A program made the position numbers and the translations under genes. This document shows positions 47,720 to 55,874 of a DNA stretch of 64,000 bases, piece after piece; within the stretch, counting starts at the first letter, position 1; the number at the start of each line of letters is the position of its first letter. The notes below the pieces were generated by a model. That model was not told the origin of the DNA. It saw only the letters and a list, made by a program, of their open reading frames with translations, and searched no databases. This DNA is from Saccharospirillum sp. (GTDB lineage: Bacteria > Pseudomonadota > Gammaproteobacteria > Pseudomonadales > Natronospirillaceae): positions 1 through 64,000 of the forward strand of contig JAIUML010000012.1 in assembly GCA_022565595.1 (NCBI GenBank), in the 5' to 3' direction.

Positions 47720-47803
47720 CCAGCCCCCTCACCCCAGCCCCCTCACCCTACCCTCTCCCTGAGGAGAGGGCAGGGCGGTCCGATGTATCGGTGAGGGGGC
47801 TGG
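47720..47803. repeat. Nested inverted-repeat element between dapD and glpR
   Basis: CCAGCCCCCTCACC occurs twice in tandem (47720-47733 and 47734-47747) and once inverted at 47790-47803. Inside are a hairpin CCCTCTCC/GGAGAGGG (47751-47758 with 47763-47770) and a dyad CCGAT/ATCGG (47780-47784 with 47787-47791). The C/T-rich composition resembles dispersed extragenic palindromes found in gammaproteobacterial genomes. It lies between convergent genes and could end both transcripts. Confidence 0.8.
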
Positions 47804-47822
47804 CTTGGGTGAGGAACTATCG

Positions 47823-48608
47823 TCAGGGCTGCCCACCACAAACAAACAACCTAACCCCCTCCTCCGCCAACAACTCGGCAAAACGCTCAACCGGCGCCTC
47901 ATCGGTAAAAAACGCATCGGCCTGCCGAATACTGCCCAACCTGACCATCGCCCGTCGCCCAAACTTGCTGTGATCCGCTGCCAGAAAGACATGCCGACTC
48001 TGCTCGATAATGGTCTGGGCAACGCGGACTTCGCGATAATCGAAATCCAGCAGGGTGCCGTCCTCATCGATAGCGCTGATGCCGATGATGCCGTAGTCCA
48101 GCTTGAACTGGCGGATAAAGTCTGAAGTGGCTTCGCCAACAATGCCGCCGTCTTTGGCACGCACTTCGCCGCTGGCGATGATCACACGAAAGTCTTCCTT
48201 AACACTCATGATCGAAGCGACATGCAGATTATTGGTCACTATCTGCAACCCCTTGTGCTGCATCAACGCCTGGGCAATGGTTTCCGTTGTGGTGCCGATG
48301 TTGATGAACAGACTCGCATGATCCGGGATGTGAGTAGCAATCTCCCGCGCAATACGCTCCTTGGCCTGGTGGTTCAGAATCTGTCGGTCCTGATAGGACA
48401 GATTCTCGGTCGAATTCACCGGATTGGCACCGCCGTGGAAACGAACGATAAGACCGGCTTCCTCCAGCAGCGTCAGATCGCGCCGAATGGTTTGCGGTGT
48501 CACCTCAAATGCCGTAACCAGCTCATCAATCGTAACGTGGCCAGCCTGCTCGGTCCGCTTGACAATAGCGGCTTGTCTGGGATTCAGCGGTCTTTCCATG
48601 ATGGTCAT
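47823..48608 (-). CDS. glpR: DeoR-family repressor, GlpR type
   Basis: A 261-residue DeoR-family regulator closely resembling the glycerol-3-phosphate regulon repressor GlpR. The N-terminal helix-turn-helix is VTPQTIRRDLTLLEEAGL, followed by RFHGGA. The sugar-phosphate sensor domain contains FINIGTTTETIAQAL, IVTNNLHVASIMSVKEDF, GGIVGEATSDFIRQF, GIIGISAIDEDGTL and HSKFGRRAMVRLG, all GlpR-like. The start at 48608 has AGGAG 8 nt upstream. No glp genes occur in the window, so it is an orphan here and its regulon is inferred. Confidence 0.85.
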   Translation of the reverse strand: MTIMERPLNPRQAAIVKRTEQAGHVTIDELVTAFEVTPQTIRRDLTLLEEAGLIVRFHGGANPVNSTENLSYQDRQILNHQAKERIAREIATHIPDHASLFINIGTTTETIAQALMQHKGLQIVTNNLHVASIMSVKEDFRVIIASGEVRAKDGGIVGEATSDFIRQFKLDYGIIGISAIDEDGTLLDFDYREVRVAQTIIEQSRHVFLAADHSKFGRRAMVRLGSIRQADAFFTDEAPVERFAELLAEEGVRLFVCGGQP

Positions 48609-48630
48609 TTCAGCGACTCCTGCTCAAAGC

Positions 48631-49509
48631 TCACATCCCACCCTGCACTCGCTCTTCGAGCGACTGTAAACGGTCAGATAGCGCCACCATTCGCCTATTG
48701 GTATCCAGACGGCTGGCATCAATGGACTCGATGGTTTCATTGATGTCATTCAAGGTGTCACGAAGAATCAACTGAGTCGTACTGATGTCGCCCAGGTCCA
48801 GCATCAGATTCTCCTGGGTCATGGTCAAATTAATCAACCGCTCCTCCATGGCCGCAGGGTCCATACCGGTCTGTTGACTATTCAATTCTGCAAGCGATTG
48901 CTGCAGAGCAGCCAATTGCTGCTGTAGTGTTGCTTCGGTAGAGGACAGACTGCTGTTCAGACTCTCCAGTTGCTGACGCTGGCTATCAAGATTGGCACTG
49001 ACGCTGCTAATGCGCTCATCGGTAGCCTGATGATTCGCCTGCAATTGCCCAATGGCCTCCTGGTTGCCCTCGATCCAGTCACGATTGCGCTTGTTGGACA
49101 CATCCCACAGCTTGCGGATCTCGGACATGTGCATATCAGTTTCTGCCTTGATCGAACGGAACTGGGCATTGATGGCGGTTTCATTCATCACCACCGATTC
49201 ATCGGTTTCCGACATGGCCTGCTCGAGTGACACTATGCGGTTATCTGCCAGTTCCAGACGCTCTTCATAGGATGCCAGTAATTGATTCTGGCTATAAACC
49301 ATCAAGGCCATGCCTATGAGCGCCACCAGCAGAATCAGGAAAAGCACAATCGACAAAAGATTCCCGCCGCCACCGCCGCCGGCTCGAGTTTGGGCGGGGC
49401 GTTTTCTACCGGGTGGCTTGCCACCACCGGACGCAGGTCGACTGGAGCGCAGGTCGTCGCGATCGGGTACCATGGGCGGTAAATCGGAGCCGATTCTGGG
49501 TTCTGCCAT
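48631..49509 (-). CDS. Membrane-anchored coiled-coil protein of unknown function
   Basis: A 292-residue protein I cannot assign to a known function. The N-terminal 50 residues are Pro/Gly/Arg-rich (DLPPMVPDRDDLRSSRP, then a Gly run). One membrane helix (LLSIVLFLILLVALIGMALM, about 54-73) follows, and almost all of the rest is predicted coiled coil rich in Gln, Glu, Ser and Leu. The likely topology is N-in with a periplasmic coiled coil. The ATG at 49509 has AGGTAG upstream. It is 22 bp upstream of glpR on the same strand, so the two may be co-transcribed. Confidence 0.8.
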   Translation of the reverse strand: MAEPRIGSDLPPMVPDRDDLRSSRPASGGGKPPGRKRPAQTRAGGGGGGNLLSIVLFLILLVALIGMALMVYSQNQLLASYEERLELADNRIVSLEQAMSETDESVVMNETAINAQFRSIKAETDMHMSEIRKLWDVSNKRNRDWIEGNQEAIGQLQANHQATDERISSVSANLDSQRQQLESLNSSLSSTEATLQQQLAALQQSLAELNSQQTGMDPAAMEERLINLTMTQENLMLDLGDISTTQLILRDTLNDINETIESIDASRLDTNRRMVALSDRLQSLEERVQGGM

Positions 49510-49751
49510 GACTACTACCTGTTTTGAGAAAGTAACGCCATTATAGGGCGCGACCGACCGGGGACAACCCGTCATTGGCGGTTGTACCCGCTTTTACCCA
49601 TCCATGCATGCCATCCGTGTCAATTAAATGCGCGTATCATGCACCATGGCCCTTGAAACCCTGCTGAAGTGACCTGATCATGAGTGGGTGAAGTGATAAC
49701 AGGGGCCGAACAGGCCCAACACGAAACGACCAATTATAGAGGGAGAGCACC

Positions 49752-50333
49752 ATGGCTTTTGAATTGCCCGCATTGCCTTACGACAGAACCGCATTGGAAC
49801 CACATATCTCTGCGGAAACCCTGGATTACCACCACGGCAAGCACCACGCCACCTACGTCACCAAACTGAATGGCCTGGTGCCTGGCACCGAATTTGAAGG
49901 CAAAAGCCTGGAAGAGATTATCAAGTCGTCTTCCGGTGGCGTTTTCAACAACTCGGCTCAAATCTGGAACCACACCTTCTACTGGCACTGCCTGAGCCCG
50001 AATGGCGGGGGCGCTCCTGCCGGCGCGCTTGCTGACGCCATCAATGCCAAGTGGGGTTCTTTTGAAGCCTTCCAGAAAGAATTCGACGAGAAGGCCGTGA
50101 ACAACTTCGGCTCCAGTTGGACCTGGCTGGTCAAGAACAGCGATGGCTCTCTGGAAATCGTTAACACCAGCAACGCTGGCACGCCGATTACCGAGAACAA
50201 GACACCGCTGCTGACCGTCGATCTGTGGGAACACGCCTACTACATCGACTACCGCAACGCCCGTCCCAAGTATCTGGAAGCCTTCTGGAAGCTGGTCAAC
50301 TGGGAATTCGCGACTGAGAACTTTGCCAAGTAA
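49752..50333 (+). CDS. sodB: Superoxide dismutase, Fe type
   Basis: Cytoplasmic iron superoxide dismutase, 193 residues. The four metal ligands are in the usual motifs: [13 protein letters not shown] (His), [11 protein letters not shown] (His), and [13 protein letters not shown] (Asp, His). [18 protein letters not shown] is the SodB N terminus, and the GGG-type FeSOD loop follows the second His. A strong ribosome site (AGGGAGAG) precedes the ATG. A terminator ends the gene at 50362-50388. Confidence 0.97.
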   Translation: MAFELPALPYDRTALEPHISAETLDYHHGKHHATYVTKLNGLVPGTEFEGKSLEEIIKSSSGGVFNNSAQIWNHTFYWHCLSPNGGGAPAGALADAINAKWGSFEAFQKEFDEKAVNNFGSSWTWLVKNSDGSLEIVNTSNAGTPITENKTPLLTVDLWEHAYYIDYRNARPKYLEAFWKLVNWEFATENFAK

Positions 50334-50361
50334 ATTCATCTATCCTTTTGCATGATGATAC

Positions 50362-50388
50362 AAAGCGGGCCTGGTGCCCGCTTTTTTT
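50362..50388 (+). terminator. Terminator after sodB
   Basis: AAAGCGGGC and GCCCGCTTT (50362-50370 with 50376-50384) pair around a 5-nt loop and run into seven T. Confidence 0.88.
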
Positions 50389-50537
50389 GCGGTTGGCGGT
50401 GCTCTTTTCTTCCATTCAAAGCCAAATACCCGGCTCCGACTGCGAGGTCTCGCTGCCAATCCCTGAGCCCTTGACCGACGAGGCAGGTGAGTTCGGGCTG
50501 TTGATGCGCGAACTCCATTAAGCAAGCTGACTGCCAA

Positions 50538-50852
50538 TCAAGGGCGGCCGAGGTAAGCATCGATGCGATCGATGATTCGTATCAGCTCACCTGCCGGTCC
50601 GCGATTCGCCGCGAAGTATTCTTCTGCATAGGGTTTGACCAGGGCGCCGGTTGGCAATTCCGCATTGGCCTCCAACAGGGCTCTCAGGCGCTGTAAATAA
50701 ATCCATTGAAGCCATTCCGGCAGGCTCAGGGTATCGACCGCAAAGGGCTCCTGGCTGGCCATGGCCTGGGCGGAAGGGGGGACATCGCTCCAGTATTCAA
50801 GCCGCCGCAATTCGTCTTCGAGTTCATTGAGTAAGGCATTCAAAGTGCTCAA
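50538..50852 (-). CDS. YqcC family protein (DUF446)
   Basis: A 104-residue helical protein of the YqcC family, function unknown. Family features are the N-terminal helix LLNELEDELRRLEYW, PFAVDTLSLPEWLQWIYLQRL, and KPYAEEYFA. In E. coli yqcC is next to truC, but no truC is present here; an unassigned 150-bp stretch lies between it and the sodB terminator. Confidence 0.85.
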   Translation of the reverse strand: MSTLNALLNELEDELRRLEYWSDVPPSAQAMASQEPFAVDTLSLPEWLQWIYLQRLRALLEANAELPTGALVKPYAEEYFAANRGPAGELIRIIDRIDAYLGRP

Positions 50853-50970
50853 GGTAACCTCTGTCTATTGCTTTGGGGTATTTTAGCGCGCCTGCGATCA
50901 GGTGTCAGGGTGAGCCGGCCCGGCAAAAACGTTACACTATCAGCAACAGACCTCAATTGAACAAGGCCCC

Positions 50971-51990
50971 ATGACTTCTCCCGACAGCATTGGTGACTTC
51001 CTCCAGCGCAGCGGTGCACGTTACCGCTTGTTTGACCTCGGCAGCCAACTCAGAAACCTGTCCAGTGAAGATTGGCAGCGGTTTGACCAGGGTGATGCCT
51101 ACCCCCTACCCTACCTGAACCATGCCTGGCTGGTGATGCTGTTGTGGCATCCAGACAACAAGGCACAACACAGCATCTGGTTCATGAAACTCCCCCTGGA
51201 CGAACAAGGTCGGCTGCCGGTCGATGTGCAGACCGATGTCTTGAATCGACTGATGAGAGCCCTGACCACCGCAGACGCGGATGAACGCCAGCGCCTGCTG
51301 ACCGACCATCCCTACCAGTTCACGCCTGGCCTGCAAAAGATGGCCGCCTTGCACGCCCGCGCCCGGCGCATACTCTCGGCTCCCGAGAGCGAGTTTTACG
51401 CTTCAGCCCAGCAACGCCTGATCCACAATGACGCAAGGGTGGACTGGCAAACACTGGGCTTACAGGGCATAGCGGAGGTACTGGAACAGCTCAAGCTAAA
51501 GGAGCAAGCTCAGTTGGCACGCCACCTGGCCACCTGGCCAGTTCCACTGCAGACGACCCTGATGGAAATGCTGGAACACCACCATCCCGAGTTGACACTG
51601 ACCAGGTCGATGCTCGAATTGGCACAGTCTGCAGACAGCGAACCATTGGTTACAGCGGCCATCCGCGGGCTCTCCCAATCGAAAGCCCGAGGCCTGGTGG
51701 CTCAGCAGTTGCCCGAGCTGCTCGAGCGCTTCCCCGACAGTCTCGATTTAACCCTTGCCGCCCTGAGCCGCCATCCAGGCATGCTGGCTGATGTTGATCT
51801 CGCCCTGGTCCTGCTTGACCGGCTGGCCCGTCAGGCCGACCAGGATGGCTTTAACCGGGTGATACAGGGACTGGCGCTGCAACCGGGCTTATCAGGGTTG
51901 GTCATGGCGGTGCTGCGGCACCCCAACCGGAGCGAGGACCTGATGCGCGCCATTGGCGGGTTGATTCAACAGGCGAGTACCACTCAATGA
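50971..51990 (+). CDS. DUF3549 family protein
   Basis: A 339-residue soluble protein matching the DUF3549 family of gammaproteobacteria, function unknown. It begins SPDSIGDFLQRSGARYRLFD and contains HAWLVMLLWHPDNKAQHSIW; the C-terminal half is mostly alpha-helical repeats, possibly HEAT-like (LEHHHPELTLTRSMLELAQ, LERFPDSLDLTLAALSRHP). No signal peptide is visible. Its stop overlaps the start of the YchJ-like gene by 4 bp, so they form a two-gene unit. Confidence 0.85.
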   Translation: MTSPDSIGDFLQRSGARYRLFDLGSQLRNLSSEDWQRFDQGDAYPLPYLNHAWLVMLLWHPDNKAQHSIWFMKLPLDEQGRLPVDVQTDVLNRLMRALTTADADERQRLLTDHPYQFTPGLQKMAALHARARRILSAPESEFYASAQQRLIHNDARVDWQTLGLQGIAEVLEQLKLKEQAQLARHLATWPVPLQTTLMEMLEHHHPELTLTRSMLELAQSADSEPLVTAAIRGLSQSKARGLVAQQLPELLERFPDSLDLTLAALSRHPGMLADVDLALVLLDRLARQADQDGFNRVIQGLALQPGLSGLVMAVLRHPNRSEDLMRAIGGLIQQASTTQ

Positions 51991-52385
51991 GCCAGGCCTG
52001 CCCCTGTGGCTCAAAAGCCAACTACCAGCATTGCTGTGGTCGCTACATCGACCTGGGTGTGGCCGCGCCCGACCCGGAGCGATTGATGCGCAGCCGCTAT
52101 ACAGCCTACGTTCTCAACAACTCAACCTACTTGCGCAAAACCTGGCATCCTGACACCTGCCCGGATCTTGCAGACCTTGCTCAAGAGCAGACGACCTGGC
52201 TTGGCCTGGAAGTATTGCGCAGCCAGGCCCGGTTCAAACAGGGCCTGGTCGAATTTACCGCTCGATTCGAAGTAGCGGGTGTTGCCCGCTCCATGCACGA
52301 GATTTCGAGGTTTCGCAAAATAAAAAACCGTTGGCTTTATCTGGATGCGGTCACTCAATGGCCTGGTGATCCCGACGTCACATGA
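51987..52385 (+). CDS. YchJ family SEC-C motif protein
   Basis: A 132-residue protein with an N-terminal SEC-C zinc motif (CPCGSKANYQHCCGRY) followed by the NTF2-like YchJ domain (PERLMRSRYTAYVLNNSTYL, WLGLEVL, VEFTARFEV). Its function is unknown; zinc binding is expected from the four cysteines. It is translationally coupled to the DUF3549 gene upstream. Confidence 0.9.
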   Translation: MSQACPCGSKANYQHCCGRYIDLGVAAPDPERLMRSRYTAYVLNNSTYLRKTWHPDTCPDLADLAQEQTTWLGLEVLRSQARFKQGLVEFTARFEVAGVARSMHEISRFRKIKNRWLYLDAVTQWPGDPDVT

Positions 52386-52416
52386 ACCTTCAAATGACAT
52401 CGAGCAGAGGCGACCA

Positions 52417-53139
52417 TCACAGCCAGCCATCAACTGAATAACACTGGCCCGGCTGGTAATCACTGGCGGCAATGCGCGTTACAGCCCCGGCAACCTGCTT
52501 TGCTGGCCGCAAGGCTCCTTGTTGTTGAAACGACTGAAACTGCTCCACCTGATGAAAATGTTCAGGGTTCGATGACCGTATCTGCGCCTGCATCTCGGTA
52601 TCGATCAACCCCGGGCTGATGCTGATGGCACCAATGGGGTTTGCCTGATAAGCCTGCTCCTGAGCCATGGCCTCGACAAACCGCTCCAGCCCGGACTTGG
52701 CCAGGCAGTATAGCCCCCAGCCTTCCATTCCCTGCCGAGCCGCCCCGGAAGAGAGCGCCACCAGGGTCTTGCGCGCATTCAGGCCCTGGAAATGCTTTTG
52801 CATCAAGCCGGCACAACTGAGGTTCAGGGTCAGATTCACGTCCAGACTTTGCCACCAATCCCGGGGCTTACTGACCCCCAGAGGACCGACAGGACCGACC
52901 TGGGCGCTGTTCAGTATTACCAGGACCTCCTCCCAGGGTTCATCCTTCAAGGCACGCATTTCCGTATCCAGTGCATCTATGGTGCTTTCCCGCCGAGAAA
53001 AGTCAGCATCTACGTGAGCCTCACTCTCGCCAGAGCGCGAAAATTCTCGTACCGACCAGCCTGCCTCAACGTAGTGTTCGGTCAAGGCCGCGCCCAGACC
53101 ACGAGAGCCCCCAGTGATTAAACACAATCGGTTCGCCAT
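52417..53139 (-). CDS. Short-chain dehydrogenase/reductase
   Basis: A 240-residue SDR with the NAD(P)-binding TGGSRGLGAALTEHY at the N terminus, NSAQVGP in place of the NNAG motif, and the catalytic Ser and YxxxK in SSGAARQGMEGWGLYCLAKSG. The sequence resembles the sepiapterin reductase/benzil reductase branch, but the substrate cannot be named. The ATG at 53139 has GGAGA upstream. It is divergent from the SufT-like gene with 279 bp between. Confidence 0.85.
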   Translation of the reverse strand: MANRLCLITGGSRGLGAALTEHYVEAGWSVREFSRSGESEAHVDADFSRRESTIDALDTEMRALKDEPWEEVLVILNSAQVGPVGPLGVSKPRDWWQSLDVNLTLNLSCAGLMQKHFQGLNARKTLVALSSGAARQGMEGWGLYCLAKSGLERFVEAMAQEQAYQANPIGAISISPGLIDTEMQAQIRSSNPEHFHQVEQFQSFQQQGALRPAKQVAGAVTRIAASDYQPGQCYSVDGWL

Positions 53140-53418
53140 TTTTGTCTCCATTTGATTCAGATCAATAAAATACGCAACCGTAAAGATATACTGCAGATGC
53201 ACTTTCACCTTGTGCTCTTTGTACACGGTCGGCTTCAAATGGAACTGTGCCTCGCCTGACTCCGACAGGCAAGTCACAGACTGTGGTGTTCTCCTCCCTC
53301 TCTTGTGAAGTCGGCCGCTTTTTTATACACCGCCCCGTCCCCATTTGGCTTATTGGTAAAACCACAGCCCTCTGCTATGTTAGCCGTAACTCATTAACGA
53401 AAGACCCAAAACCTTTTC

Positions 53419-54264
53419 ATGGACAGCCAGCCCCAGATCACCAAGCCAGCGCGAGCCTTTATTGAACATTTGCTCGGCAGTCAGCCGCCAGGAACGGCCG
53501 TACGACTGAGCGTCAGCAAGGGCGGTACGCCTTATGCAGAAACGACCCTGGCTTTCAGTCGACCCGGTCAGCGCAAGGAAACCGACCAGATAGTGGACAT
53601 GGGCACTTTCGAATTATTGCTCGATGGCAAAAGCCTGCCCTTTTTAAAAGCGGTCAGCCTGGATGTACTGCAAGACAGCCGCAGCCAACGCCTGCAAATC
53701 CATACTCCCTTCGCAAAAGAGCCGCTGGACAACTGCGAGCGCCAGGTCATAACACCAAGGGAACTGCAGGCCAGCTTGATTCCCTCTGGTAACACCCTGA
53801 TCATTCCTGCAGGAAGTACATTGAAAATCACCCAGGCACTGGGCAGCATTTTCACTCTGCAATTCGAAGGCAACCTGGTGCGCTTGAATAGCGAAGATGC
53901 TCGTGATTTAGGTGTGTATACCGCCCAACTGGCATTTACGCCGCCGGCCAATGGTCGCATTTGTATCGACCAGGTCTGGGAAGCTCTGGCCAGCGTTTAT
54001 GACCCGGAAATCCCGGTCAACATCGTCAGCCTCGGCCTGATTTACGGCATCACACTGAACCAGGAAAACGGCAGCGTAAAACTGGAGATGACACTAACCG
54101 CACCAGGCTGTGGCATGGGAGAAGTACTGGTAGAAGACGTCCGCCAGCGCTTACTGGAAGTCCCCTTCGTCAAAAAAACCAACATAGAAATGATCTTCGA
54201 TCCACCCTGGTCAATCGACCGAATGTCCGAAGAAGCCCGACTTGAAACGGGTTTGTATTTTTAG
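53419..54264 (+). CDS. SufT-like Fe-S assembly protein with N-terminal A-type-carrier-like domain
   Basis: A 281-residue three-part protein. Residues 1-105 resemble the A-type carrier/NfuA N-terminal fold (RLSVSKGGTPYAETTLAF, LLDGKSLPFLKAVSLDVL) but lack the cluster-binding cysteines. Residues 108-170 match the SufT N-terminal region (SLIPSGNTLIIPAGSTLKI, TQALGSIFTLQFEGNLVRL). Residues 175-275 are a MIP18/DUF59 domain (YDPEIPVNIVSLGLIYGI, LTAPGCGMG, FDPPWS). SufT proteins assist Fe-S cluster maturation. The gene stands alone, not in a suf operon, and its stop overlaps the NnrS gene stop convergently. Confidence 0.85.
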   Translation: MDSQPQITKPARAFIEHLLGSQPPGTAVRLSVSKGGTPYAETTLAFSRPGQRKETDQIVDMGTFELLLDGKSLPFLKAVSLDVLQDSRSQRLQIHTPFAKEPLDNCERQVITPRELQASLIPSGNTLIIPAGSTLKITQALGSIFTLQFEGNLVRLNSEDARDLGVYTAQLAFTPPANGRICIDQVWEALASVYDPEIPVNIVSLGLIYGITLNQENGSVKLEMTLTAPGCGMGEVLVEDVRQRLLEVPFVKKTNIEMIFDPPWSIDRMSEEARLETGLYF

Positions 54265-55427
54265 GGTTTCAGTGTTTTATCTTTGGATGCCCCGCCGTAT
54301 ATCAAGGCCGTAACCAACCAGACCGTCAAGCCCGCATAGGCTGTCGACCAGGCAACGACAGACAACCGCAACCACAGATCCCTGACCAACCAGAGATCCA
54401 GGTCTGCCCCGAACCGCGCCAGCGCAGAAAAAGCAATGCTGGCCGTAATCAGCACCAGGCCAATAGGCGGCGGCGCCACCTTGAGCGTACGGCGCAACAC
54501 CACCCGCGCCATCATCCCGGTCGACAAAGTTCCCAGAGCGCCGACCGTAATGAAATGAAGCGCCGCCGTCGGCGGTAACGACAACATCTGATAGACCCCA
54601 AACACCAACAAACCCAACCCCAGCCAGGCATAACCAACTCCCATGCAAATCAAGTCGGCATGACGACGCACCGGCCATAGCCGCCAGCGCCCCAGGCGAT
54701 ACAGAACCAGCATACCAGCGACACCACTGAGTACACCGGTCAACCAGCTATCGACGAAAGGCAATAACAGCGCAGCCAGGCCGATCACGATAATCAACCA
54801 GGCCTCGATGCGAGGTTGAACCCTGGCGGCCAGCTCATACTTGCGTTGATGATGCGCCGCCGCTGCGGCTGGTGCTATGGCTCTGCCACCCATATAGGAC
54901 ATCAACAGGGAGAACAACAGCAAGCTGCTGCCCGCCGTCTCCCAATGAAAGGACCAGGACGTGGTTTTAACAGCGGCGGTGACTGCGGCCAGAGGCAACA
55001 GCAAAAGAGCCGTCAACAAGGGCACCAGCATGCGATTGCGCCAGCGTTTGGCTACTCGTAAACGAGGTACCAGTTGCGACAACATCAGAACCGTAAAGAG
55101 CCCTTGAATACCCAGAGCGGGCAAAGACCAGGGTAACCAGAGATGACTGACCCGCGCCAGCATCCAGCTGCCCATCAACGCCAGCAACATGTAGAGTTTT
55201 TGCCGCCCCAGCAGGTAGCCCGCCACCAGACCCAACCCCAGGCCAAAGAACATCTCGTAGGCATGGCCGGTTCTATCCTGCAGGCCCGGCAAGCCATCGG
55301 CGAACATGAAGCTGTAAATCGTCAGCGGCATGATCACTGTGGCGTAGGCACTGACCAAAGGAAAAAACCACAAACTCGATCGATGACTCGACTGCACACT
55401 GGGGTGTAAATACCAATCCAACACCAT
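54261..55427 (-). CDS. nnrS: NnrS family protein
   Basis: A 388-residue inner-membrane protein with about twelve hydrophobic helices. It matches the NnrS family, a heme-copper membrane protein that protects cells from nitric oxide stress and often occurs with denitrification genes. Family features include PLTIYSFMFADGLPG, HAYEMFFGLGLGLVAGYLL, and HFITVGALGTLSTGMMARV. The start is the ATG at 55427; a GTG one codon earlier is possible. It is divergent from the NsrR-box promoter and the RIC unit. Confidence 0.92.
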   Translation of the reverse strand: MVLDWYLHPSVQSSHRSSLWFFPLVSAYATVIMPLTIYSFMFADGLPGLQDRTGHAYEMFFGLGLGLVAGYLLGRQKLYMLLALMGSWMLARVSHLWLPWSLPALGIQGLFTVLMLSQLVPRLRVAKRWRNRMLVPLLTALLLLPLAAVTAAVKTTSWSFHWETAGSSLLLFSLLMSYMGGRAIAPAAAAAHHQRKYELAARVQPRIEAWLIIVIGLAALLLPFVDSWLTGVLSGVAGMLVLYRLGRWRLWPVRRHADLICMGVGYAWLGLGLLVFGVYQMLSLPPTAALHFITVGALGTLSTGMMARVVLRRTLKVAPPPIGLVLITASIAFSALARFGADLDLWLVRDLWLRLSVVAWSTAYAGLTVWLVTALIYGGASKDKTLKP

Positions 55428-55554
55428 CACAACTCACTGAAAAATCGATGACTTCAACCAGACTCTACCAATGAATCCACCTGGCACCCGGGACTGTTAG
55501 CCTGGTGAATACTGTAACTGGAGTCAGCGCTACACACTTGATTCTTTCTTTCTC

Positions 55555-55582
55555 TTGACATTCTTGAAGATACATTAATAAT
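55555..55582 (+). promoter_or_regulatory. Promoter of the small membrane protein-RIC unit
   Basis: TTGACA (55555-55560) and AATAAT (55577-55582) are separated by 16 bp. The start codon lies 48 bp downstream of the -10. The NsrR-like dyad at 55567-55589 covers the -10 and part of the spacer. Confidence 0.7.
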
Positions 55583-55589
55583 GACACTT
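55567..55589 (+). promoter_or_regulatory. Candidate NsrR operator upstream of the small membrane protein
   Basis: A 23-bp dyad of 11-1-11 geometry: the left half is AAGATACATTA, then one base, then TAATGACACTT. Compared with the E. coli-type half-site AAGATGCATTT the halves match at about 9 and 7 of 11 positions. It overlaps the -10 of the downstream promoter, as expected for repression, and lies in the intergenic region shared with nnrS. Confidence 0.75.
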
Positions 55590-55629
55590 ATTAAAGATCT
55601 ATATAATTTATACCTTTAAGGAGAGCAAG

Positions 55630-55851
55630 ATGACTCCAGAACAACGCCTCGATCTGGCCCATACTTTAATGCTGACATCTTTCGTCGCCTTCCTGTTCGC
55701 CACCATGGGCGCCTACTTCTGGGTATCGGATGAGCACCTGGTTGTCCAGGCCTTCTCTCACCTGGCCATGTTGTTGCTCCCGGTCGTCTTCAAAATTGCT
55801 TATGTGTTGCGTCTGCACGCACTCAAATCCCTGGGTCTTGCAGCCCACTGA
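55630..55851 (+). CDS. 73-residue two-helix membrane protein, unknown function
   Basis: A small protein with a strong ribosome site (AAGGAG) and two hydrophobic helices (LMLTSFVAFLFATMGAYFW, about 13-31; FSHLAMLLLPVVFKIAYVL, about 42-60). I do not recognise the family. It lies between the nnrS start and RIC, 23 bp before RIC, behind a promoter with an NsrR-like operator, so a role in nitric oxide stress is inferred. Confidence 0.85.
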   Translation: MTPEQRLDLAHTLMLTSFVAFLFATMGAYFWVSDEHLVVQAFSHLAMLLLPVVFKIAYVLRLHALKSLGLAAH

Positions 55852-55874
55852 CCTTCAATAACGAGGATTCAATC

